Of a stretch of 64,000 nt of DNA, positions 8,901 through 17,927 are shown in pieces. The stretch covers positions 582,820 to 646,819 of the forward strand of contig NZ_JAIGQB010000002.1 in the NCBI RefSeq assembly GCF_021083185.1. The letters run 5' to 3'. Origin of the DNA: Nocardioides furvisabuli. GTDB taxonomy: Bacteria; Actinomycetota; Actinomycetes; Propionibacteriales; Nocardioidaceae. The translations under genes were made by a program, and so were the position numbers. Positions within the stretch are counted from its first letter, which is position 1. The number at the start of each line of letters is the position of its first letter. The notes under the pieces were generated by a model. That model ran no database searches, had not been told where the DNA came from, and was given only the letters and a program-made list of their open reading frames with translations.

Positions 8901-10853
8901 GAGCTGGTTGAAGCCGTCGATCTCGTTGTAGCCGTCCCACACCGCCCGCAGCGCCTCGGCGAAGAGGGTGCGCTCGTGCGGCGGGAGCGTGCGCCCGTGG
9001 CGCAGCCCGAACTCGTAGATGTAGGTGGGCCGGCCCAGGCCCGCGAGCTCGTAGGGGCGCTCGTCGACGACCTCGACGCCCATGGAGGTGAGCATCGGGA
9101 GCACCGTGCTCAGCGAGAGCGGCTCCCCGACGCGGAAGACCTTGAGGCGTGACTCGCCGCGGCGGTAGAGGCCGGACTGCTGATCCTGGTCGAAGAGCGC
9201 GAGGTCGATGCCCACCTGGCCCTCGATCGCCTCGATGCGGCCGAGGTCGGCGGACCCGCGCTGGGGGTGGTAGTCCTCCTTGTACGCCTCGGGGAACGCG
9301 TCGGCCCACGTCCGGGCCAGCCGCGACCCGCGGTCCTCGCCGTACTCGCTCACCACGGCGGCCATGAAGTCGTCGCGCCACGATCGCGACGCCTCGGTCA
9401 GGCGACGCTCGAGGTCGGCGACGTTGATCTCGGGGATGTGGTCGCCCTTGGGCGGGTGGACCACGAAGTGCACGCGCGCGGTGGTGGACTCGTTCACGCG
9501 GGCGGTGAACTCGACGTGCTCGCCGCCGAGGTCCTCGCGCAGGATGTCGGAGAACCGTTCGCGCACGGCCGTGCTGTAGCGGTCGCGCGGCAGGTAGACG
9601 AGGACGGAGACGTAGCGGCCGTAGGTGTCGCGGCGCACGAAGGCCCGCAGCTGGCGTCGCTCGCGGGCGAACATCACGTCCTGCGCGATCGGGGCGAGCT
9701 CGTCGGGCGAGGTGTGGAACAGCTCGTCGCGGGGGTAGTTCTCCAGGGTGTCCATCAGCGCCTTGCCGGCGTGGCTGCGCGGGTCGAAGCCGGCGTGGTG
9801 CATGACCTCGGTGACCTTCTTGCGCAGCACCGGGATGCGGGTGACGGACTCGGTGTAGGCCGCACTGGAGAACAGGCCGAGGAAGCGGCGCTCACCGACG
9901 ACCTCGCCGTCCGCGTCGAAGGTCTTCACCCCGACGTAGTCGAGGTACGCCGGGCGGTGCACGGTCGCGCGCGAGTTGGCCTTGGCCAGCACCAGGAGCG
10001 TCTTCTCGCGCGCCTTGGCCTTCGCCAGCGGCGGCAGCTTGGCGAACGAGCTCGACAGGTCCTGGTCGCTGCGCAGGATGCCCAGGCCCGAGCCGGCCAC
10101 GGCGCGCAGCCCGCACTCGTCGGGCGCGCCCTCCTCGGCCTCGAGCAGGTACTCGCGGTAGCCGAGGAAGGTGAAGTGGTCGTCGGCCAGCCAGGTGAGG
10201 AAGTCGCGCCCCTCGCGCAGCTCGGCGTCCGCGAGCGGCGGGGGGTCCTGGTCGAGCTGGTCGACCACGGCGAGCACCTGGGCGTGCATCTTGGCCCAGT
10301 CCTCCACCGACTCGCGTACGTCGCGCAGCACCCGCTGCACGCCCTCGGTGATCTCCGCCGCCTCGTCGTCGTCGGTGCGGTCGATCTCGACGTGCATCCA
10401 GGACTCGGCGCCGGACTCGGCCGTGCCGGCACGCGGCTCGACCGCGTGGACCGCCACCTCCTGCAGCTCCCCGGTGATGTCGCGCTCGACCGTGAACTGC
10501 GGGTGGATCACCGCGTGCACGGTGTGGCCCTGGCGGTTGAGCTCCATGGTCACCGAGTCGACGAGGAAGGGCATGTCGTCGGTGACCACCTCGACGACCG
10601 AACGGCCCGAGGCCGACCAGCCGGAGTCGGCGCTGGTGGGCGTGACGACGCGGACCGCCGCAGTGCCCTGAGGCCGGGATGTGGCCAGCTCGTGGTGCGA
10701 CGCGACGGCGCCGAGCAGGTCCTCGGGCGAGCGCTCGGCGACCTCCTCCGGCGCGACGTGCCGGTAGTAGGCGCGGAGCAGGTCACCCCATGCGGGGCGA
10801 GCCCGGGTCGCGGCGTCCAGCTGCTGGTCCTTGGTCTCCTCGGGCGTGGCCAC
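5988..10853 (-). CDS. NAD-specific glutamate dehydrogenase, large (about 180 kDa) type
   Basis: A 1621-residue protein, typical of the large NAD-GDH family, which oxidises glutamate to 2-oxoglutarate and ammonia. The N-terminal half carries the ACT-like regulatory segments; the catalytic domain lies roughly at residues 700-1230, with [14 protein letters not shown] (substrate-lysine region), [20 protein letters not shown] and [14 protein letters not shown]; the C-terminus is helical. The start is GTG (10853), with a good promoter whose -10 ends 6 bases upstream. In Streptomyces and mycobacteria these enzymes serve glutamate catabolism and are controlled by GarA-type proteins. pruA nearby produces glutamate from proline and so feeds the same route. 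Confidence 0.95.
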   Translation of the reverse strand: [1621 protein letters not shown]

Positions 10854-10859
10854 GCACCG

Positions 10860-10889
10860 ACCATAGGACCCGCCGTGTGACCCTCACAA
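10860..10889 (-). promoter_or_regulatory. Promoter of the NAD-glutamate dehydrogenase gene (leaderless)
   Basis: On the minus strand TTGTGA (10889-10884) and TATGGT (10865-10860) are separated by 18 bp, and the -10 box ends 6 bases before the GTG start at 10853. This spacing would put the transcription start at the start codon. No Shine-Dalgarno sequence is present. Confidence 0.5.
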
Positions 10890-10928
10890 CAGGGGGGTGG
10901 AGGCTGTTGCTGGGCCATGATGGGCGCC

Positions 10929-11396
10929 ATGAAGAAGCTCTCCAAGCAGCTCACCTACGACGCCTCGGCCGACGCCGTGGCCGCCATGCTCGACGACCCC
11001 GCGTTTCGCGAGGCGGTGCTCGAGCGCCAGCGCGTCGAGCGCGGCTCGGTCGACATCGACGGCGACGTGGCACGGATCGAGCAGGTGCGCTCGGGAGACG
11101 ACATCCCGTCCTTCGCACGGAAGTTCGTCGGCGACGAGATCGTGATCGTGCAGACCGAGACGTGGACCTCCGCCCACGGCGCCGACGTGGAGCTGGCCAT
11201 CCCCGGCAAGCCGGGCGAGGCGGTCGGCACGCTCGTGCTCGTCGAGTCCGGCGGCACGACCACCGAGACGGTCGAGCTCGACGTCAGCGTGCGGATCCCG
11301 CTGGTCGGGGGCAAGATCGAGGCGATGATCGCCGACATGGTCGGACACGCGCTCGACGTCGAGCACCAGGTCGGCGTGGAGTGGCTCAGCCGCTGA
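10929..11396 (+). CDS. DUF2505 protein (START/SRPBCC-like fold)
   Basis: A 155-residue protein of the actinobacterial DUF2505 family, which is predicted to adopt a helix-grip lipid-binding fold. Characteristic parts are KLSKQLTYDASADAVAAML at the start, an alternating beta region in the middle, and a C-terminal amphipathic helix (KIEAMIADMVGHALDVEH). No catalytic residues are evident; a hydrophobic-ligand role is only inferred from the fold. The start is uncertain: ATG 10929 fits family members, while ATG 10917 would add four residues and has GGAGG 13 bases upstream. The 3' end overlaps the convergent small gene by 11 bp. Confidence 0.75.
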   Translation: MKKLSKQLTYDASADAVAAMLDDPAFREAVLERQRVERGSVDIDGDVARIEQVRSGDDIPSFARKFVGDEIVIVQTETWTSAHGADVELAIPGKPGEAVGTLVLVESGGTTTETVELDVSVRIPLVGGKIEAMIADMVGHALDVEHQVGVEWLSR

Positions 11397-11583
11397 CGTC
11401 CGGCCGGACCTCGTCCCCCGCCTGCGCCTCCCGCGCCTTCTCGACTGCGTCCTGGCGCCGGCGCGCCCGGACGACGAGCCCGAGCACCACGAACGGCCCG
11501 AAGGCGAGCAGCAGCGTGAGCGCCTGCTCGAAGGGATGCAGGGCGCCCATGTGCCACAGCGGGCGGAGGACGGGGTCGATCAC
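11386..11583 (-). CDS. Small single-pass membrane protein
   Basis: A 65-residue protein. The GTG start (11583) is preceded by a strong GGGGGAGGA ribosome-binding site. Residues about 19-40 (FEQALTLLLAFGPFVVLGLVV) form one transmembrane segment, followed by a basic stretch (RARRRQ) that predicts a cytoplasmic C-terminus. I recognise no family. It lies 37 bp downstream of pruA on the same strand and is probably co-transcribed with it. Its last 11 bp overlap the end of the convergent DUF2505 gene. Confidence 0.6.
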   Translation of the reverse strand: MIDPVLRPLWHMGALHPFEQALTLLLAFGPFVVLGLVVRARRRQDAVEKAREAQAGDEVRPDVSG

Positions 11584-11620
11584 GCCCCCATCCTCCCCCA
11601 CCCCGTCGGGGAGGGCGACC

Positions 11621-13261
<1,641 letters not shown>

Positions 13262-13307
13262 GGCACTGATCGTGTCAGAGACCGAGCAGCGCCTCCAAGT
13301 GCCTGGG

Positions 13308-13652
13308 TCAGCGAGCGGCGAGGAGGTCGCCGACCTCCTGCGTCGCCCACCAGGCGAGGTCGTCGTCGGGGTGCGCGTCGTCGCGGTCGTCGACGTGCAC
13401 GGCCACCACGTCACGCCAGGTCGCGGGCGCGTCGGTGGTGGCCGTCTCCACGACCACCACCACCCGGCGACGCTGCCCGTCGGGCAGTCCCGCCACCAGC
13501 TCCGCGGAGACGTCCGCGGCGGTCATCAGGGCGGCGTACTCGCTCTCCTCGCCGTCGTCCTCGGCCGGGACGGGGTCGACGAGGGACGGGCCCTCGCGCT
13601 CCCAGTCCTCTGTCAGCTTCATCAGGGTGCTGGGCAGGTAGCGACGGGTCAC
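13308..13652 (-). CDS. DUF6912-like small protein
   Basis: A 114-residue acidic soluble protein. It begins at GTG (13652), which overlaps the stop of the WS/DGAT gene by 4 bp, so translation is coupled. The start VTRRYLPSTLMKL, the central EESEYAALMTAADVS and the alternating strand RRRVVVVVETA match my recollection of a short actinobacterial family of unknown function (DUF6912). No signal peptide, membrane segment or catalytic motif is visible. It lies between the acyltransferase and pruA, 46 bp upstream of the latter's start. Confidence 0.6.
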   Translation of the reverse strand: MTRRYLPSTLMKLTEDWEREGPSLVDPVPAEDDGEESEYAALMTAADVSAELVAGLPDGQRRRVVVVVETATTDAPATWRDVVAVHVDDRDDAHPDDDLAWWATQEVGDLLAAR

Positions 13653-15079
13653 TTCTTGCGTCCTCGGGGTGCGCGCGGGCGCGAGTCGGAGGCGGAGTCC
13701 TTGAGCTCCTCCAGCGACTCGAGCACGCACTGGCCGAGCGTGTCCGCGTCGGCGACGGCGTCACGGTCCGCGGTGATGCCGTAGAACACCCCGCCGTCGT
13801 AGGACGTCACACCGATGGCCAGCGGGTGGTCGGGCAGGAGCGGGTGGACCGGGTAGGACTCCAGCATCCGTGCACCGTCGGCGTAGAGCGGGAACTGCGG
13901 GCCCGGCACGTTGGTGATCGAGACGTGGAAGCCGTGGCGCAGCTCGGCGGCGGCCAGTCGCGAGCCGAGGGCGTGGAAGGTCGTCGGGGCGAAGCCTGCG
14001 ATGCCGGAGAGCCTCCGCGCCGAGACGTTGCGGCCGTTGTCGCGGTGGGCCTTGAGGTCGTAGCTCACCTGGTGCAGGCGCACGACCGGGCTCGCCTCGC
14101 TGACCGGCAGGTTGACGAGGTGGCCGGTGATCTGGGTGCCGAGCGAGGTGGCCTCGAGCTCGTCGTCGATGACCGACATCGGCACGATCGCCTTGATGGT
14201 CCGAAGACCTGCCATCGACTCCGCGCGTGCCATCAGCCAGCCACGCAGACCGCCGGCGATCGTGGCGAGGATGACGTCGTTGACGGTGCCGCCGTGGACC
14301 TCGCGGATCGTGCGGTAGTCGGCCAGCTCGGTGCGCACGGCGACGAAGCGGCGCTGCTGCGAGAGCTTGCGGTGCACCGGCGTGGAGTGCACCGGGCCGC
14401 GCCCGGCGAGCGCGCTCGCGACCTCCGCGACGCGGGCGCCGGAGGCCGAGGCTTGCCGCCCGACCGCCTCGGCGTTGGCCCGGGTCGTCGACCACAGCGT
14501 GCGGGGGCTCTCGAGGCTGTCGGTCACCGCGTTGAGCGCGACCGCCACCGGACCGGCCGTGCGCCGGGGGCGCCAGTCGTCGTCGTGCCCGAGGGTCGAG
14601 CGGTCGGGCGAGGTGTCGAGCAGCACCTGCCCGATGTCCACGGTCTCGCGACCGTCGACGAGGATCTGGTGGCTCTTGGTGAGCAGTGCGATCCGTCCGT
14701 GGGCCAGGCCCTCGACGAAGTAGCACTCCCACAGCGGACGGCTGCGGTCGAGCGGGCGCGAGGCGATGCGGGCGACGAGCTCGCGGAGCTGGTCCATCGT
14801 GCCCGGACGCGGCAGCGCGGAGCGGCGCACGTGGTAGCCGAGGTCGAAGTTCTCGTCGTCCACCCAGGCCGGGTTGGCCAGCCGCCCCGGCACCACCTGC
14901 AGCCGCTGGCGGTAGCGCGGCACGAACGCGATGCGGTCGGCGATCAGCTCGACCAGCCGGTCGTGGTCGAAGCCGGAGTCGCCCGGGTCGAAGATCTCGA
15001 CCGTGGCGTTGTGCATGGGCGTCGTCGGGGACTCGGCGGCCAGGATCGCCAGGTCCCGCGCCCCGAGCCGATCACTCAT
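13649..15079 (-). CDS. WS/DGAT-family O-acyltransferase (wax ester synthase / diacylglycerol acyltransferase)
   Basis: A 476-residue protein, normal length for the bacterial WS/DGAT family, which makes triacylglycerol or wax esters from acyl-CoA. The N-terminal acyltransferase domain contains the expected active-site region at residues 137-143, but it reads HQILVDG, so the second, catalytic histidine of HHxxxDG is glutamine. The C-terminal DUF1298-type domain is complete (GGTVNDVILATIAGG; NVPGPQFPLYADGARM). It may act on an unusual substrate or be inactive as a DGAT. ATG 15079 has no ribosome-binding site of its own and overlaps the end of a 10-codon upstream frame. Overlaps the DUF6912-like gene downstream. 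Confidence 0.88.
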   Translation of the reverse strand: MSDRLGARDLAILAAESPTTPMHNATVEIFDPGDSGFDHDRLVELIADRIAFVPRYRQRLQVVPGRLANPAWVDDENFDLGYHVRRSALPRPGTMDQLRELVARIASRPLDRSRPLWECYFVEGLAHGRIALLTKSHQILVDGRETVDIGQVLLDTSPDRSTLGHDDDWRPRRTAGPVAVALNAVTDSLESPRTLWSTTRANAEAVGRQASASGARVAEVASALAGRGPVHSTPVHRKLSQQRRFVAVRTELADYRTIREVHGGTVNDVILATIAGGLRGWLMARAESMAGLRTIKAIVPMSVIDDELEATSLGTQITGHLVNLPVSEASPVVRLHQVSYDLKAHRDNGRNVSARRLSGIAGFAPTTFHALGSRLAAAELRHGFHVSITNVPGPQFPLYADGARMLESYPVHPLLPDHPLAIGVTSYDGGVFYGITADRDAVADADTLGQCVLESLEELKDSASDSRPRAPRGRKK

Positions 15080-15104
15080 GCACGTGCTCGCTGCGCTCGC
15101 TCAT
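15072..15104 (-). other. Possible leader ORF overlapping the WS/DGAT start
   Basis: Minus-strand ATG at 15104 opens a 10-codon frame (MSERSEHVHE) that stops at 15074-15072, 8 bp past the first base of the WS/DGAT ATG at 15079. AGGAAGG stands 10 bases upstream of the leader ATG, whereas the acyltransferase ATG has no Shine-Dalgarno sequence. Termination-reinitiation could therefore drive the main gene. The GAGCGAGCGCAGCGAGC stretch is itself near-palindromic, so the frame may be accidental. Confidence 0.35.
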
Positions 15105-15229
15105 GGGGTTCGCCCCTTCCTGAGGCCGAGTCGTCGTTGGCTTGTCCCGCATGGGATTCTGGCAGAGGCGCGGGCACGGCGTGAGCCGTGGCCACCGCCA
15201 CTCGTGGAAGAGCCTGAAGGAGAAGCCCT

Positions 15230-15685
15230 GTGTCCGGTCGCGGTCTCGCGCGCCTCGTCCCCCTCGTCCTCGTCCTCGCCGGGAGCCTCAGCGCCTGCGG
15301 TGAGGACGCCGATCCCTCGACCGGCAGCCCGGCGGCGAGCGAGTCTCCCAGCTCCTCGACCAGCTCCTCGACCAGCTCCTCGACCCCCGAGGACGAGTCC
15401 GGCGGCGACGACACCGAGGGCGACACCGTGACCCTCGAGGTGACCCGCGAGGGTGACACCTTCACGCCGAACGGTGAGCGCGTCGAGCTCGCCGTCGGCC
15501 AGACGCTCGTCCTGCGGCTCACCGCCGACGAGGCCGGCGGGCTCCACGTCCACAGCACCCCGGAGCAGGACCTGGTCTACGAGGCCGGTACCTCCGAGCA
15601 CGAGATCACCGTCGACCGTCCCGGCGTGGTCGAGGTCGAGAGCCACGACCCCGACTCGATCGTGCTCCAGCTCGAAGTCCGTTGA
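15230..15685 (+). CDS. Lipoprotein with cupredoxin-like domain
   Basis: A 151-residue secreted lipoprotein. A signal peptide (residues about 1-22) ends in the lipobox LSAC with C23 as the lipidated cysteine. A Ser/Thr/Glu/Asp-rich linker (about 25-65, SSSTSSSTSSS) leads to a beta-rich domain (about 66-151: VTLEVTREGDTFTPNGERVELAVGQ) resembling cupredoxin-like domains. The blue-copper ligand set is not evident; only HVHS looks suitable. GTG 15230 has AAGGAG 7 bases upstream. It is coupled to the following membrane-protein gene by a TTGA overlap, so the two products probably act together at the membrane. Confidence 0.75.
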   Translation: MSGRGLARLVPLVLVLAGSLSACGEDADPSTGSPAASESPSSSTSSSTSSSTPEDESGGDDTEGDTVTLEVTREGDTFTPNGERVELAVGQTLVLRLTADEAGGLHVHSTPEQDLVYEAGTSEHEITVDRPGVVEVESHDPDSIVLQLEVR

Positions 15686-17016
15686 GCCCGGGCGCCGGCG
15701 GCGCGATCTCGGCCCACGGGCTGGGCGGCGCCAAGGACCTCCCGATCCCCTCCGAGCTGGCCATCGCCGGCGCGGTCGCCGCGCTGGTCGTCTCCTTCAC
15801 CGTCCTGGCGGTCGCGTGGCGTGAGCCGCGCTACGACGCCGCGACCAGCGGCAGGCCGGCACCCGCCTGGCTCGACCGGCTCGTGTCCTCGCAGGCGTCG
15901 ACCGTCGCCGCCCGGGTGCTGGGCATGGCGTTCTTCCTCTACGTCGGGGCCGCGGCCGTCTTCGGCAAGGACAGCCTCATCAATCCCTTCCTCGGCACCT
16001 TCTACGTGCTGCTGTGGGTCGGGCTGGTCCCCGCGTCCCTGGTGTTCGGCGAGTTCTTCAAGGCCGTGAGCCCGGCCCGAACGATCGCGATGCTCTTCGC
16101 CAGGATCTCCGGCGTCCCCGGGGGACAGGGCCTGTACGCCTACCCCGCGCGCCTGGGCTACTGGCCCGCGGCGGCGGGGCTCTTCGCCTTCGTATGGCTC
16201 GAGCTGGTCTACCCCGGCTCCACCGACCTGGGCCCTGTGCGTCTGTGGGTCGCGGCCTACCTCGGCATCATGCTGATCGGCTCCGCAGTGTGGGGCACGA
16301 CGTTCCTCGCCCGTGCCGACCCGTTCGAGGTCTACTCCTCTCTCGTCGCCAAGCTGTCGGTCTGGGGCCGCCGCGACGGGGTGCTCGTGATCCGCAGCCC
16401 GCTCGCCAACCTCGACACGTTGGTCGCGCGCCCGGGCCTGGTCGCCGTCGTCGGCATCCTCCTCGGCAGCACGGCCTTCGACTCCTTCCGCGAGTCGACG
16501 CCGTGGCTCCAGCTCGTGCAGTCGATGTCGGCGTCACGGGTGCTGCCCGACACCCTGGCCCTGGTGTGCTTCTCCGCCGGCGTCGCACTGGTGCTGACGC
16601 TGGCCACGATGGCCACGGGCGTCACCAGCGAGACCCCGCGCCGGGCGCTGCCGGACCTCTTCGCCCACTCGGTCGTGCCGATCATCGTGGGCTACATCGT
16701 CGCCCACTACCTGACCTACTTCTTCGAGTACGGCCAGCAGACGCTGATCCAGCTGAGCGACCCGTTCAGCCGCGGTGACGACTACCTCGGCACGGCCGAC
16801 CTGCAGATCAACTACTGGCTGTCGATGCACCCGACGTTCCTCGCGGTGACGAAGGTCGTGGCGGTCGCGCTCGGGCACGTCGTCGGTGTCGTCGCAGCAC
16901 ACGACCGCGCGATCAAGCTGCTCCCCCGGCGCCACCAGCTGACCGGTCAGCTCCCGCTGCTCGTGGCCATGGTCGGCTTCACCGTGGGCGGGCTCTACCT
17001 GTTGTTCGCAGCCTGA
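15682..17016 (+). CDS. Polytopic membrane protein of unknown function
   Basis: A 444-residue protein with about nine to eleven predicted transmembrane segments and conserved-looking loops (GKDSLINPFLGTFYVLLWVG, SLVFGEFFKAVSPARTI, HYLTYFFEYGQQTLIQLSDP). The start is TTG (15682), inside the stop of the lipoprotein gene (TTGA overlap). Similar actinobacterial proteins carry the database name fenitrothion hydrolase, but nothing visible here is a hydrolase motif, so I leave the function open. The lipoprotein upstream has a cupredoxin-like domain, so a metal- or redox-related membrane complex is a reasonable guess. The last 22 bp overlap the convergent RTX gene. Confidence 0.75.
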   Translation: MSPGAGGAISAHGLGGAKDLPIPSELAIAGAVAALVVSFTVLAVAWREPRYDAATSGRPAPAWLDRLVSSQASTVAARVLGMAFFLYVGAAAVFGKDSLINPFLGTFYVLLWVGLVPASLVFGEFFKAVSPARTIAMLFARISGVPGGQGLYAYPARLGYWPAAAGLFAFVWLELVYPGSTDLGPVRLWVAAYLGIMLIGSAVWGTTFLARADPFEVYSSLVAKLSVWGRRDGVLVIRSPLANLDTLVARPGLVAVVGILLGSTAFDSFRESTPWLQLVQSMSASRVLPDTLALVCFSAGVALVLTLATMATGVTSETPRRALPDLFAHSVVPIIVGYIVAHYLTYFFEYGQQTLIQLSDPFSRGDDYLGTADLQINYWLSMHPTFLAVTKVVAVALGHVVGVVAAHDRAIKLLPRRHQLTGQLPLLVAMVGFTVGGLYLLFAA

Positions 17017-17873
17017 CGCGCAGGAGGGGCGACCGGACCGTAGGGCCAGCCGGCCGGCAGCTCGGTCACGGTCATGACGAACTCGCAGGTGCCGTAGGGG
17101 TCCACGATGTCCAGCGGGTCGCGCCAGCCGACGAAGACGACCCGGTCGGACTGACCCTGCTCCTGGCCGCCGTCGTCGCATCGGATCTTGTCGACGAAGC
17201 CGTCGGGAAGGACGTAGATCGTGTCGTTGCCCTGCTCGGTGAAGACCTTGTCGGCGCCCGGGCCGAGGAAGACGACGTCGTCGCCCTCGTCGCCCTTGAT
17301 CAGCCAGTCGTGGCCCTCGCCGTCGATGAGCACGTCGTTGCCGGCGCCGCCCTGGATGGCGCCGTCGTCACCCGGGCCACCGTCGATCCAGTCGTTGCCC
17401 GCGCCGCCGATCATCTTGTCGGAGCCCTCGCCGCCGATGAGGCGGTCGTCGCCGTCGTTTCCTCCGAGGAGGTCGTTGCCGGCCTCGCCGTAGACGGTGT
17501 CGTTGCCCTTGCTGGCAGCCAGGATGTCGTCACCCTCGCCGCCGTACATCACGTCGTCGCCCTGGCCGCCGTCGATCTTGTCGTCACCGAGGCCGCCCGC
17601 GGCCCAGTCGTCGCCGGGCTGCAGGGTGATCCAGTCGTTCCCGCCGTCGCCGTAGACGACGTCGTGGCCCTTGCCGGCGTAGATCGTGTCGTCACCACCG
17701 TAGCCGCGCACGCGGTCGCGGCCACCGAGGGACATGATCCGGTCCGCCTTGGCCCGACCCAGGATGACGTCGTTGGTCGTGGTGCCGCGCGCCACGGGCG
17801 CTGCGAGGGCCGGCGTGGCGGTCAGGGCAAGCGCCGTCAGGGCGAGGACGCCGGCGCGAGGGGTAGATATCAC
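16995..17873 (-). CDS. Secreted RTX-type calcium-binding repeat protein
   Basis: A 292-residue protein. A signal peptide (about 1-25, ending ALAAP) is followed by some fifteen glycine-aspartate nonapeptides of the type GGxGxDxxx (residues about 35-215: YGGDDTIYAG, GGEGDDILAA, GGAGNDWIDG). These bind calcium in a parallel beta-roll. The C-terminal 70 residues hold two cysteines (IRCDDGG, TCEFVM) that may form a disulfide. GTG 17873 has AAGGAG 6 bases upstream. No type I secretion genes are nearby and the signal peptide points to Sec export. There is no enzymatic domain; an adhesive or structural role is likely. The 3' end overlaps the convergent membrane-protein gene by 22 bp. Confidence 0.88.
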   Translation of the reverse strand: MISTPRAGVLALTALALTATPALAAPVARGTTTNDVILGRAKADRIMSLGGRDRVRGYGGDDTIYAGKGHDVVYGDGGNDWITLQPGDDWAAGGLGDDKIDGGQGDDVMYGGEGDDILAASKGNDTVYGEAGNDLLGGNDGDDRLIGGEGSDKMIGGAGNDWIDGGPGDDGAIQGGAGNDVLIDGEGHDWLIKGDEGDDVVFLGPGADKVFTEQGNDTIYVLPDGFVDKIRCDDGGQEQGQSDRVVFVGWRDPLDIVDPYGTCEFVMTVTELPAGWPYGPVAPPARQAANNR

Positions 17874-17927
17874 GTGGGTTCTCCTTGGAATCAGAACCCA
17901 ATCTAAGTTAAATCTTGAGGTTTGGCG

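Noticed and set aside
6843..9152. Long plus-strand frame within the NAD-glutamate dehydrogenase gene
   Set aside because: Antisense shadow of a well-recognised 1621-residue enzyme; composition is Leu/Val/Gly/Arg-biased without motifs.
15682..17016. Assignment as fenitrothion hydrolase
   Set aside because: No hydrolase motif is visible and the protein is polytopic; the name seems to be a database carry-over.
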